Shown: piece by piece, positions 31,262 through 41,858 of the stretch
Numbering within the stretch: the first letter of the stretch is position 1
Layout: each line of letters starts with the position of its first letter
Notes under the pieces: model-generated
Databases searched by the model: none
The model's input: the letters and a program-made list of their open reading frames with translations, nothing else
What the model was told of the DNA's origin: nothing
Source of the DNA: Przewalskia tangutica
Lineage: Eukaryota > Streptophyta > Magnoliopsida > Solanales > Solanaceae
Assembly: GCA_029844215.1 (NCBI GenBank)
Contig: CM056738.1
Span: 67,981,593 to 68,045,592, forward strand
Length of the DNA stretch: 64,000 bases
Direction of reading: 5' to 3'
Translations under genes and position numbers: made by a program

Positions 31262-31880
31262 AACTTGGTATTAGAGTCGGTCTGTCCTAGGGAGTCTTCA
31301 AGCCGTGTCTAGTAGAGTCTTATGTATGGATGTGTTGTGCATCATACTTATAAACAAGAGGCTATAGGTCATTTAGAGGTGATTTCTATTTTTTCATCTC
31401 GTGGTTTTAAAAATTCGAGTCTAACTCGTGCTTTGTACAAATCCAGTAATTTAGGTTATTAGAAAGACTCTGTCCAGTTCATCTTCATGATAAGTAAATG
31501 AAAGACTCCCCCCAATAGGTTATTGATACGTAAGAGGTGTGAGTGTTATCTTAAAGTCTCAGAGTATAAATATTTGATGTATGTAGGGGATAATGAATGC
31601 CCAAAAAGGTAAAATGCTAGTTTGAGGATGCAAGAGGAATAAGGTAATGGAGGTACAAAGTACCTGAATTCCAAAGGTTATAAGGAGATTGATATTCAGA
31701 TGGAATAATATAAGTATTATTACCCCACGTTCCGTAGTGGTTGAACCACAAGGAGAAGAACCTATAGAGATCTCGGGATTTGGTAAGGGTTAGAATAATC
31801 CTTAGTATGGAGAGTATTGGAGGATAGTATAGTCATGTTGAAGGCACTCCTTTGGACCATGTATACATGGAATACACAGA
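31262..31880 (+). mobile_element. Family H primer-binding site and degenerate 5' interior
   Basis: AACTTGGTATTAGAGTCGG follows the H LTR; TTGGTATTAGAGTC differs from TTGGTATCAGAGCC by C-to-T changes, as expected from decay of methylated cytosines. The next 100 bp (TCTAGTAGAGTCTTATGTATG, GGTGTGTTGTGCATCA-like, GAGGCTATAGG) match the untranslated leader after the family A primer-binding sites (for example 15140-15200). Beyond about 31570 nothing is recognised up to the copia fragment. Confidence 0.6.
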
Positions 31881-32270
31881 AATTGTGATACGCGTGTGAC
31901 TTTTAATGAATCTTGAAGCTTCCTACTATATCACTCATGGAAAAGAGGTAAAAATTAATACTAAATCAGTAGGTGAACATAAAAGTATAGATGTGCAATT
32001 CCCCACAGAAAGTAGGTGTCATATTGCTCATATAGGAGATGTAAATGTGTTGAGAACCAAAGTCATAAAGAATGTGCTACATGTGTCAGATTTTAAGTTT
32101 AATCTCATATCAGTGTCAAAGATAATCAAAGATTTATAATGTATAGTAGGTTTCTATCCAATTTTTTGTGTATTTCAAGAACTTTACAATAGGAAAGTGA
32201 TGGGGATTGGTAGAGAAAAGGATGGACTATAAATTTTGAAAAGATCAGAAGTGGTTGCTGATAACAATAA
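31880..32270 (+). pseudogene. Ty1/copia pol fragment (protease to pre-integrase)
   Basis: The frame open at 31906-32139 reads NLEASYYITHGKEV, VQFPTESRCHIAHIGDVNVL and KNVLHVSDFKFNLISVSKII. After one stop the same frame continues CIVGFYPIFCVFQELYNRKV and MGIGREKDGL to about 32230. This is the stretch between the protease and the GAG-pre-integrase domain of plant copia elements (typically H(I)G...LKNVLHVPDFKFNLLSVSKL). The protease active site, normally DSGAS, reads NLEAS, so it is dead. No LTR, RT or integrase core belonging to it was found nearby. Confidence 0.75.
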
Positions 32271-32636
32271 AATGTTGCTGATAAAAATATAGAGTGCACG
32301 AGCACTCAATTGTAACAAATATTTGGAGATATATTTCTTCCTTTAATAAAAGTTCTTTATCCTCCCTCCTAAAACTGAATTGTTGTTCTCTAATTGAGCT
32401 TCCATGAAAGTTGTTAACTTGAGTTTTATCGAGTTTTTACAATAACGCTATGTGATTTCAAAGAGGGTGAGGAAAGACAAGAAGAAGTGAGAATGGGGGA
32501 GTGACCGGGGAATCAATTGTTGGACTTAATTTTGTCAAATGACCAAAAACCATTCTCGCATTAATGTGATGGACATAAATAGAGAGGGAACTTTTGAGAA
32601 ATAAAAAATGATTACATTGCTGACCTACTACCTTCA
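32271..32636. other. Unassigned DNA before element B
   Basis: AT-rich, with stops in all frames. No recognisable domain or terminal repeat. Confidence 0.4.
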
Positions 32637-34186
32637 TGTAACACACCCATGAATTGGTCCATGGAAATTCGGTGTGAGTTAGGCACGAATTGGGTCGGGA
32701 AATGGACTATGTTGACAAATACTTCGTGTGTACGAGTGAAGGTACGACACGGAGGAACATTTGATTTAACAAAGCTAAGGGGTAATGCTAGGATTTGGGG
32801 CAGTCATTGAGGATCTATGCAAAAGGGCAAAACACATACAAAAGGATGCAACACAAATACGGCTAAGTGTTGAGCATTGGTGAAGGACTTCCGAAGGGTG
32901 TAACACATGTTCAAGGATCATGTGCAAAACACGGGATGTTCAGACATGTGCGGGGCACATGACAAGGTATTATACTCACATTTATGCATATTACAAGTCT
33001 AGATAAAAGATGCAACGACTAGTTTGACAAAGTCCAAGAGGATGAACCAAGGCCGAGAAAAAGAGCATGTGTCGTGATGCTTGAAATTGTGCTACGGGTT
33101 AAGGCATGGATGCGGGATGAGAGAGAGGTATTCCAAGACCTTCTATAATTCATAAAGGTCAGTTATATCATAAGTATTGGTGAGGTAAAAAATGTGACTG
33201 AGTCATATACACGTAGCAGATGAAGTGCAAGATTGACTAAGTCCGATGGAAAATGGTTATCATGATGGTGCACCGGGTGACTTGAGGATGGTTTGAGGAG
33301 CTCCTGCAATTTCATCAGGAAACGTGGGAATTGGTTTGAGCTAATTTGGTTGAGTATTGAAGTGTGTAGACTTCAATGACTCAAACCGGGCAGAGTGGCT
33401 CGAACCGAGTTCCATATTTTGTGAGTTTGGTGTATGGTGATCTAGATGAGTTTTTGATGGTGCGAGTGAGGTGTCGAGTCTTTTGGGACTTGACGTGGAC
33501 CTAACGGGACCAGTGTGAGCTGTTGGAAGAGTTGAATTGGTCAACAAAGACGTTGCTTGTAGAAGATAAGAAAACGTGCCAAGGATGACAAAGTCTTCAA
33601 GATGTGTTGATCGTGCAAGTGTATGTGTGTGAAGTGGAATATTACTTGTGGATCTTAGTTAGCACATACACACCCGTAACACGTTCCCCATTTGTAAGAA
33701 ATGATAAGCCATTCCCTTCCAATATAAATAGAATAAGTTAGTTTATCTTATTCAGGGAATCATTCAACAAGCCTAAAACCCGAGAGAGCTCAGTGTTAAG
33801 ACTAAGTGTTCGAGCTAAAAGAAAACCTTTTTTCTTATGAGTGAAATACCGATAGTCTAAACTAATTCGTGAGTGAGACTAGATTAGTATGTTGGTTCAA
33901 GTGTTAGAGGTTTAGTTCTATCACTACCTTGTAAGCCGAGAGACATTTCCTTTGTTTATTTGTGTAGAAATATAAAAAAGGTTGGGTTGTTTGCCCGTAA
34001 CTCTTGGTGTTGTGTGTGTTGTGTTAAACCTTGTCATTCTAAACCTCATTTCGATTGCTTCTGCATTATTAAGTCTTTTGATCTTAAAAGGACATAGTGT
34101 TTGGTTGAAGTTGACAATCAGCATTGTCGACTGCCATCACACCTTTATGTGCGAAAAATTAGTAGTAGCACAATGGGGGTGTGACA
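32637..34186 (+). mobile_element. B 5' LTR (1.55 kb)
   Basis: It opens TGTAACACACCCATGAATTGG and closes CAATGGGGGTGTGACA. TATAAATA at 33723-33730 is a likely promoter. Related to the right copy over its whole length, with many substitutions, so older than C and D. Confidence 0.85.
33723..33730 (+). promoter_or_regulatory. B LTR TATA box
   Basis: TATAAATA in CTTCCAATATAAATAGAATA, 464 bp before the LTR end. The right copy reads AATATAAATATAATA near 47218. Confidence 0.6.
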
Positions 34187-34188
34187 AT

Positions 34189-34200
34189 TGGTATCAGAGC
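34189..34200 (+). other. B primer-binding site
   Basis: TGGTATCAGAGC, a perfect 12-base complement to the 3' end of plant initiator tRNA-Met, two bases after the LTR end. Confidence 0.95.
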
Positions 34201-34274
34201 CTAGCTTGTGAAGAACCTAAGGGTTCCGAAACATGACATGAAGAGGTAGATTTTATTGCTACGGTGTTGAAGCA

Positions 34275-35320
34275 ATGACAACAAGGACAACCGCGGAGTT
34301 GAATGCTCGTGTTGAGCATTTCGAGACTCTAGTTGGTTGAATGAAAGAGGGAAGTGCTTTAGTGGACCTTATAATACTAAATCATATTCTAACATGGAGT
34401 TTGAACAATACAAGATCGGGATAGATGCACGATTGACCTAATTGGCGGAGCAATTGTGACGGGCCAATGCATAATTTAGTGAATTGCGATAAGCGAAGAG
34501 GGACCTTGAGGATGAGCTTGATGTGTTACACATGGTGGTAAGAACGACCGGCCGTGGTAACACAACTGATCTGAGTAAGGTGAAGGTGCTGAAACCGAAG
34601 TCTCTTGCGGGGACACAAAATGCCAAAGATTTGGAGAAATTTCTTTGGGACATGGAACAATATTTCCTCGCGGCTCATATTGCGGAGAAGGACCAAGTGA
34701 GCATCACTTATATGTACCTTACGGGTGATGCAAAATTATGGTGGAGGACTAGAGACACCGATGATATAAGTGTGGGTCATCCACGCATTGAAACTTGGGC
34801 AAGGATGAGGGAGGAAATAAGACAACAGTTCCTACCTAGCAACGCGAGTTGGTTGGCTAGGGATCGTCTCAAAAGACTTAAGCAAGGATGTTCGATACGT
34901 GATTATATCAAATAATTCACTTCTTTGATGTTGGACATTTAGAATATGTCCGACAGAACAAACTCCATAATTTTAATTCCCGAATGCAAGGGTGGGCTCA
35001 AAATAAACTTAGAAGGCAAATGTTAAGGACCTTCCAAGTGTAATAGCCGTGGTAGATTCGTTGGTGGATTTTCGATTAAATCACCAAGGATCGGACATCT
35101 CAAGCTCTTCCAAATCCAAGAAGGGAAATGACAAGAAGGGAAATATAGGGACGGGAAAATTTGACGTCGAGAAGGGGAAGGGAAATGTGACGGATATGGG
35201 GTTTGTGAAGAGAACCGTGTCCGAGCCAAAGTTTTGGACATGTGATGGTTCACATTTTGCGCTAAATTGTCCCAACCGCAAGGATGTCAATGCTATTGTT
35301 GCAAGTGAGACGAACCCGAG
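34275..35320 (+). pseudogene. B gag, broken by stops
   Basis: ATG at 34275 starts MTTRTTAELNARVEHFETLVG, an N-terminal coiled-coil-like region. After stops the capsid domain is open at 34523-34915: VLKPKSLAGTQNAKDLEKFL, WDMEQYFLAAHIAEKDQVSI, YLTGDAKLWWRT and REEIRQQFLPSNASWLARD, the classic retrotrans_gag pattern of one plant Ty3/gypsy group. A decayed stretch leads to VDSLVDFRLN at 35050-35080. The zinc knuckle near 35230-35275 reads FWTCDGSHFALNCP; its first Cys has become Phe. Gag would form particles and bind RNA. At least three stops or frame changes are present. Confidence 0.85.
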
Positions 35321-35967
35321 TGAAGAAGGAGGTGTGGCTGCTGCCTTGGCAAATCCTCTTGAGATGTTGTTGAGCAACATCGTTGTGTTGAATGTGATAG
35401 GGGATCCGGTGACAAACCCGCATTCATTGTTGATGTACATTGTGATGCGGATGAATGGGAGACTTGTCATAGTAATGGTTGATACCGGAGCTCCACACAC
35501 CTTTGTGTATGCGAGGATCACGAAGGCGTTGGGACTTAAGACGACCAAAAGTCCCGACTACATGAAGACGGTGAACCAAGCAACCCAAATGATTGATGGA
35601 TGGCATTTGATGTTAAAATATCATCCGAGCCATGGAGTGGAAAGCAAACGTGTTGGTTGTACCGTTGGGTGATTATGAGGCAATCATAGGCATTGATTTT
35701 CTTAAGAAAAATGCCTTTATTACTATGCCACACCTAGACGGGGTGATGCTGATGAATGAAAGAATGAGGGGTTTTATCCAAAGTGTTCATCCGAGAGTAG
35801 GGGTGAATCGGGATGGGCAGTTCAAAACTCCCGAACTATGTGAGCAAGCCGCGAAAAAGAAGTGGCAAAAAGGGAAGTCATCGTTTATTGGCGCCATGAT
35901 GGACATGACTTCGGATGCAAACATGGTTGATGAAGTGGAGGAAGTCGCTTTAAATGTCATCGAGTGA
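35321..35967 (+). pseudogene. B aspartic protease
   Basis: The active site VMVDTGAPHTFV (DTG at 35481-35489) lies in a frame open from 35049 to 35672, so gag tail and protease are in one frame. After a frame change near 35640 it goes on as VLVVPLGDYEAIIGIDFLKK and MPHLDGVMLM (35632-35770), the end of the domain, where a hydrophobic-Ile-Gly-(M/I)-Asp motif is typical. Protease would process the polyprotein. The frame stops at 35965-35967, and 60 bp later element C begins. No RT is found on either side of C. Confidence 0.8.
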
Positions 35968-36022
35968 AGGATGTCATTTTGTCTATCTTCGGGGCAGGAA
36001 GTGGGGTGCAAACCACTTGAGG

Positions 36023-36027
36023 ATAGA
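36023..36027. repeat. Target site duplication of C (ATAGA), left copy
   Basis: ATAGA here and at 45593-45597 directly bracket element C. Confidence 0.95.
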
Positions 36028-36348
36028 TGTTATACCCCGTAGTCCCAGGGTATGTATGCGAGGACGTACGTACGAGAATACGACAGAAAGATTGGAAAGG
36101 AAGAAAGAGGCGATTTTTCCACGGAAAAGTTTCCGGTTTTTGTGAAGGAAAAAGGTTCGTTAATGGGAATTGGATTCCCAGATTTGGTATTCGGACTTCC
36201 TGGAATATTAGAGAATTATGGAATTTTATTTTCGGAAATGGTCACGTGGGGCCCACGGGAGAAATTTACGGGTTTTGGGCCCACTTTGTTTTGAGATTTT
36301 TGGCCGTTGTGGATATTTTCTAAGATGTTTTATTTTGGGCCAATAGGA

Positions 36349-36366
36349 GGGTGACACGTGTCACCC
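36349..36366. promoter_or_regulatory. G-box palindrome in C 5' LTR
   Basis: GGGTGACACGTGTCACCC, a perfect 18-bp inverted repeat; the 3' LTR copy is at 42172-42189. About 350 bp upstream of the TATA box. Confidence 0.6.
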
Positions 36367-36714
36367 CGCCAGTGGCTCGCCGATTGGCATTTGTGCACAA
36401 CACCCGGTTAGAGTCGTTTTTCGACGAAACGTTCTACCGAACATGCGAAGGGAAAATTCCGGCTCAGTCTTTTGTTAATTTTGCCGCTTTTTCCGAGTGA
36501 AGGAACAATTTGGTCCAACGAGAGGCGACTTGGCACCTCTCATTGGTGGGCAAGGTGGGCGCGTGGGACGAATCGGGAGGTCAGTGGTAGATATTTTGGT
36601 AGATATTTGTGAGGGTTTTAAGGAGTAGGGACTAGGGGCACTTGGGCATATCTTGGCCCTACACTTGTGTAGCACTTGGCTCAATCTTGGCCATTGGTTG
36701 GCCTTGGCTTGTGC

Positions 36715-36722
36715 TATAAATA
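36715..36722 (+). promoter_or_regulatory. C 5' LTR TATA box
   Basis: TATAAATA in TTGTGCTATAAATACCCC, after CTTGGCCATTGGTTGGCC. The 3' LTR copy is at 42540-42547. Confidence 0.7.
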
Positions 36723-39460
36723 CCCCTCTCCCTTTGATGAATTCTTCATCCTTTCCTAAATGTTTCTAAGTGTTAAATCTTCTCCCTCCCCTTAGTGTTG
36801 AGTTCGGCCAAGAGGCCTCCTCTCAGAGGCCTTGGCTATGGGTACACCCCCTAGCCAAGTTGCTTTGGTATAATACCACCCCTTTGTGGGGGAGAAATAC
36901 TCTGAACTTATTGTTATAATGCCCAAATTACCTTAGCCAGTATACCTTGTAGTATTCTAAGGTTATACCTATCTAAAAGCTTGGAAATACTATTATACTT
37001 CCGTCACCACAAAACCGAAACCCTAGGAAAATCTCCATAGTCCGTTGGAGTATTGTGTAGAAGTTGGTTAGAACTTCTAAGGGTGGTTTAGAGCGGGTTT
37101 GAGCGCTCGGAGTTGGAGCTAAACGATTGCCCAGGATCGACTTTATACTTGGATAATTATGGGCTTATCGAGGTAAATATCTTGTCCCTCTATTGTAATT
37201 GGAAATTACATGTTGTTAGAATATATAGTTAAAGTATACTATATATAGAATCAACGTGGTTAGTTGGCAATGTCTTTTGACTTAAGCTCAAGAATCGAAT
37301 CTGTTTTACATAGGATCAGACTGATGAGACTTGTGTAGTAATCTTGTGGAGTAGAATTGTACCCGCTCGGGTTAGATGTATAACCCCGGTTGGCTTGGTA
37401 GCGGCCCAGTTAGAGGAGGAGATTTACTGTGTTGCGGGAGGTCTTTGCAATTTTACGTAGAGAATGTTCTACGATAAGATCTTAATGTTAATAAGCGCCT
37501 TGTGGCCTTATAGGTTGAAGTACTACGTGTGGCGCGTTCTACTTGGCTTTAGGAGTAGCGGCGGTTGGGAGTACTTGGAGCGTTTTGCTATTAGTCGATA
37601 CTGTCGCGAGGTATGTGAACCTCTTCCTATCTCTTCTAGCATGATGTGTGTGAACTATGTAGTACGGTGAGACGCATGTACTAAATGTATTTGATTGGTG
37701 TAAAACATAAAGTGTTATAACGGCTTTATGGGAAGTTGGTTATAACGGCTTTATGTTGGTAAGAAAATACATGTGGTTTTTAAAAGGTAACTGATTTGAT
37801 CTATAACTGGCTTGTTATGTGTTAATAAAGAACTTGAAGTATTTCAAAAGAGTTTTGAATCATTTTGAGAGAAGAAGTAATACTTGATTTGTTTTGAAAA
37901 CTTAAGAGTTATACTAGCTTTATGGAAAGTTAGGTATAACGTCTTAAGAATGTTTTACTGATTTTGGAAATCAGAATGTGTATCGACAAACCACTGCAGC
38001 GTTAATAAAAGGAAATGTTTTGACAGATTAAGTATTATTAAAACCAGTAGAAACTCCATCTGCATAGAAGCTAAGATGAGACAAAATGATATTCCTAGAT
38101 CATGGATGCTGTAATAAGATTGTTATAAACAAGAATATCCTACTCACATAAGACTTATGTTTCTCAGATAGTTTAAAGGAGAATTATATTCTTAAATGAA
38201 TAAGACTATGAACTACGAAACCTTTCTAAAATGAGAAACTTGAACATTGGAAATTAGGCAAACTTGATCATTGGAAAAGAATGTTGCTACTTGATTTTAC
38301 AAAGAGAAGTAATTGATTTACTTTAAAAGGATAGTCACTCTATTTATACTACGGTATTGTGTGACATTGTGAAAGTAACGTATCTTTTAAAGAGTTAACG
38401 ATGAAGTACTTTGGGGATAAAACCCGAACTTGTTAGCAGATAGTAGAAAGTACCTTGTGTGTATAACTTGATTGTGTTGGTGGTGATAGCCTGGTAATAC
38501 TTTCTTGTTGATTGATAAGTAAACATGCTAGGATGCTACGTGTGTTAGTATCTTGTGATGTTGTGTAAAGGGGTTTCCCGTTGTGCTTATGTTGCTTAAC
38601 GATAAGTCGTTGTGTTAGTATTTTACATCACTCATCTCTTGAGATGATTCGGGTTAAGCCGCCTCCGACGCGGGGTAGACTCAGCGGTCGATGGACCTAT
38701 GATTCGAGAATACCTCACGCAGTCCCGGCCTATTGGAACTACGAGTTCCGAGTTAGTATGCGCCCTTTATGGGCATGCGGTCCACGTGGCCACGCGATCG
38801 CGAAGTCCGTGCGTCACGGGAGTAGCTACCCTCGATGCGGGAATACCTCATGCGGGCCGACGAGATTGGCCTATGCGAGTGCGGGAGTTCGAGGGTTAGA
38901 CGCGTGCATCGACACGTGGGCAAGTGGCCGCTTTGATCATGTGACGGTCTAGACAGATCTTATGATACGATTCATGACCTTGTTGGTACGTGGGTTTTTA
39001 GTAGCTCGGCTATGCCTTCGCACTTACCTCTGATAGCTTTATGATGACACAGTGGGACCCGTGTTCATATGTGTTCCTCGGTGCTTTTATATCATAGATC
39101 GCCAAGTGATGAGGAAAGGTATTCCACGGGCATGATTGATGTTGTGGGCCCGAGACCCATTGTTATACTTGAGTGATGACTGAGGCGTGAGTCACGACTT
39201 GACATGGCTTTGTTGTAAATCGTAGTTTGGTTATCATACATGTCTCCCGCTTTATATGATCGCTATGATTTCATTTACGAGATGTATTTTGATTCGCATA
39301 CTCTGTACTGTTATCGACCTCCTCGGGCTGCGTTCATGCCGCAGTAAAGGTACACCATCGTTGATCCTCGCTCTAGTGGTCACAGTTGCTTGTGGAAGCT
39401 CCGTTTCTCGGAGGCTTATCTTCGTATAGTCCCTGTTGTTGTAGGTGTTTACGTTCAGGT

Positions 39461-39478
39461 ATGGCGGGGCCCCGCCAT
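39461..39478 (+). other. GC-rich palindrome in C 5' LTR
   Basis: ATGGCGGGGCCCCGCCAT is a perfect 18-bp palindrome at the place of the conserved GC-rich hairpin motif. The loop bases seen in other copies (CCTGT-like) are absent here, either by deletion or by consensus error. Confidence 0.6.
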
Positions 39479-39708
39479 TGTTGTCGTATCATTTCTTAGG
39501 TCCGTAGTCTGCTGTAGGCAGGGTTGGTAAAAAGGATTAAACTGCTCGATTGTAAAAGTTGTTATTTATATATGCCGAAAGGCAAGTTTTCCTCGACATC
39601 GCTTTGTACTTCACTTGTTTCATGTATATGTTTTATGTTCACGATTACTCGATGTTGTGTCACTAGGGTGCCCGGTAAGGCACCATCACGCCCGATTTGG
39701 TCGTGACA

Positions 39709-39728
39709 AAAGTGGTATCGAGCGCTTA
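39709..39728 (+). other. C primer-binding site
   Basis: AAAGTGGTATCGAGCGCTTA, identical to that of A1, with the same missing A compared with TGGTATCAGAGC. Confidence 0.75.
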
Positions 39729-39905
39729 ATCTCTGAAAGTGTCTGGCATCGTATCCAAGAAGTCTTGATTATCGGTGTGTTGTGCACCACACCAATAATC
39801 GTGAGGCTATAGGATATTTAGGATTGGTTTCTATTCTTCTCACTGAGGTCGTGCCTTAGAGGTGTTTTAAGTCGACCTCTAAACGTATTTCTTTCCCTTA
39901 CCGCT

Positions 39906-40340
39906 ATGCCTCGCGTAGGGCAACCCGCCTGTGAGGGCAAGGCGGCGAGCCGCGAGTAGAATACAGAGGGTTGCGAGGCACAGCCCAATCATTACCTAGG
40001 TAGTGCTTCATTCGGGATTTCGCGACGCCACTAGCCCCAGCAGAGTTTAGCACGGCGGCGATTCCTCTGCGTCCATGATATTTGAACCTCCGCCCACGGC
40101 CAGAAAAGTGAATATAGACTGCAAAGAGGCGACCCTGTTACTAGCTATGGATTTGGCTACCAGAGAGTATACCGATGTATCGCGAGTCTTGATGACTACC
40201 TAAGAGAGGGTTGTGCAAGAGTAATTCTTCAGTTGGGCTTGAGCATGACTCGTATGCGGGCTTATGTGCAGCCGAAAACGTAGAGATCGACGGGTTAACC
40301 AAGGACAGCAGAAGAGGGCCAGAGCAGCAAGGTCCTTCGG
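39906..40340 (+). pseudogene. C gag remnant
   Basis: ATG at 39906 opens MPRVGQPACEGKAA-like basic codons, equivalent to the gag starts of A1, A2 and D. The following 400 bp align only patchily with the A2 gag, and no capsid motif is intact. A stretch near 40165-40200 (codons for TDVSRVLMTT) has no clear match. Not translatable beyond a short peptide. Confidence 0.6.
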
Positions 40341-40679
40341 TAACTTTCAAGGTGAGTATACCTTAAGTGCTATGTTCTGATAGCAGTGTGTTAGTTGTGA
40401 TTAGAAATCATGGTGGGTTAACCGAGTAAGATTTTGGAGGATAGAGAAAGTGTGAGCCTTAGAGCTTTATACGCAAAGACCTTAGAGGTAAGGCCATCTC
40501 GGGTAGAGACGTATGTTTATGTTTGACCCTTATAGGAGTGCATAGTGCACGTGAGCTGTGTTTGGGATAGGTCCCTAAGTAGTGTGAAATGAAGAGGGTA
40601 GTTGAGCTAAGAAGACCGCTAGGTTTTCGTAACGTGTTTTGAGAGATTGTTCCTTCGGGGAGATAGTATTTTGCGCCTT

Positions 40680-40870
40680 GCCGGGTCGGGTTGAGGCCAC
40701 GTTGCGGGTCAACCCGCGGCATGTTTGGTGGTGGGGTCTGGTTGTGGTGGTCCCGCCTTGTGGAAGGGTCACGAGGGTGTTAGGCCCAAGTTTAGTTAAC
40801 CAGCGTACGAGTTCGTGGATGCGTTCGACCAGTGGTCGGTCGATGGGGGCAGCCCATCGTGTTCTTCGGT
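40680..40870 (+). other. Conserved non-autonomous module in C
   Basis: Third copy of the block described at 10598-10790. GGGTCACGAGGGTG and TAGGCCCAAGTTTAG are unchanged, and the frame with VTRVLGPSL and SSWMRSTS is open from 40639 to 40896. Confidence 0.6.
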
Positions 40871-40889
40871 CGGGACCGTTCACTTGGCA

Positions 40890-41510
40890 GTGTTGATTTA
40901 TCAGAAAGGTTGTAAGGCTGCACGGGGTGCCTACCTTCACCTTATGACAGACAGTGGAGCCCAGGTTACGGCTGTTTTTGTTTCTGGAAGTTTTACCAAG
41001 CATGTGTTAAGAACTCAGGTGAGTCTCAGAATCGCATTCGCCGCCGGGCGCGTGGATTTCGAGGTAGTTGTGAGGATTGTTGTCTCTGTGGAGGAGCGCT
41101 TGAGCTACCATTTCGGTGTTCGGATGTCGCCTTACGAAGCCTTGTAGGCGAAGTGTAAGTTGCCTGGCCGATTGGTTCGATGTTGGCGTGGTTCAGATAG
41201 TTGGTTGATCTTGTTCCACAGATCGTGGATAGTGAAGCTTGTCTAGAAGAAGTTCGCGGCTCGGAGGAATCGTGCGGATAATCGGCGACGACGCCAGAGT
41301 TCAGTCGACGGTCGGTCTTCTTGAAAGTACCACCGGGACAGGTGTGACGAGTTTTGGAAATGTATGAACTTAGCGAGTTACTTTGGGCCTTTAAGAGTTC
41401 ATGAAGAATAGGCCAGTTGCCTATATGTTAGCTTTTTGCCGTCCGACTTAGGAGGCGGGACGTCCGGTCTTTCGTATTGTTATGTTCGGAAAGTATCAAG
41501 ATCCATCCAG
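40890..41510 (+). pseudogene. C integrase remnant
   Basis: AAGGCTGCACGGGGTGCCTAC corresponds to the RLHGVPT codons of the integrase core, and SGAQVTAVF, then LRTQVSLRIAF follow at about 40945-41040. YHFGVRMSPYEAL is readable at 41108-41146, followed by a stop. Short C-terminal phrases (ASRRNRADNRRR-like near 41258-41295) match the A1 remnant at 11237-11280. It cannot encode an active integrase. Confidence 0.65.
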
Positions 41511-41845
41511 AATGTTCCCGCTTAATGATGCCCACGTAAAGAGATAGTAACCCGAGTTTTGGAAACTAAAGCGAGATCGTAAATGTGGTAAGGGTTCGAG
41601 TGTCACGACAAACGGTGATCGCAGTGACCGGCACCATTTGTTTGGGTCGTCGGAGCTAGGCTCGCGCAAAGTGACAAAAGTGTATTTGTGGTGATGTTAG
41701 AGGTGTTTCCTCGTAGACTTGGATATAAGTATGTTGCGCAGTATTTTCGTGGCGGGTATGGCGAGGATTGTTTCGTAAGTATAGAAGTGAAGACTATCTT
41801 GGCGCGTATGTTTTGAGACTTAGAATGAACATTCGACGAATGTTT

Positions 41846-41858
41846 CTAAGGGGAAGAA
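41846..41858 (+). other. C polypurine tract
   Basis: CTAAGGGGAAGAA immediately before the 3' LTR. Shorter by several G than in A1. Confidence 0.7.

Larger units (their letters stand above)
36028..39708 (+). mobile_element. C 5' LTR (3.68 kb)
   Basis: It opens TGTTATACCCCGTAGTCCC and closes GATTTGGTCGTGACA. G-box palindrome at 36349-36366 (perfect), TATA box at 36715-36722, GC-rich repeated block at about 38640-38950, GC-rich palindrome at 39461-39478. Relative to the 3' copy it lacks bases at many CTG, CAG and poly-C/G sites, for example GATCGCCAAGTGATGAGG at about 39098 for GACTGCCGGCAGTGAGG. Confidence 0.92.

Noticed and set aside
32632..32636. CTTCA as target site duplication of element B
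   Set aside because: The sequence after the right LTR is TTAGT and looks like primer-binding site, so no duplication can be claimed.
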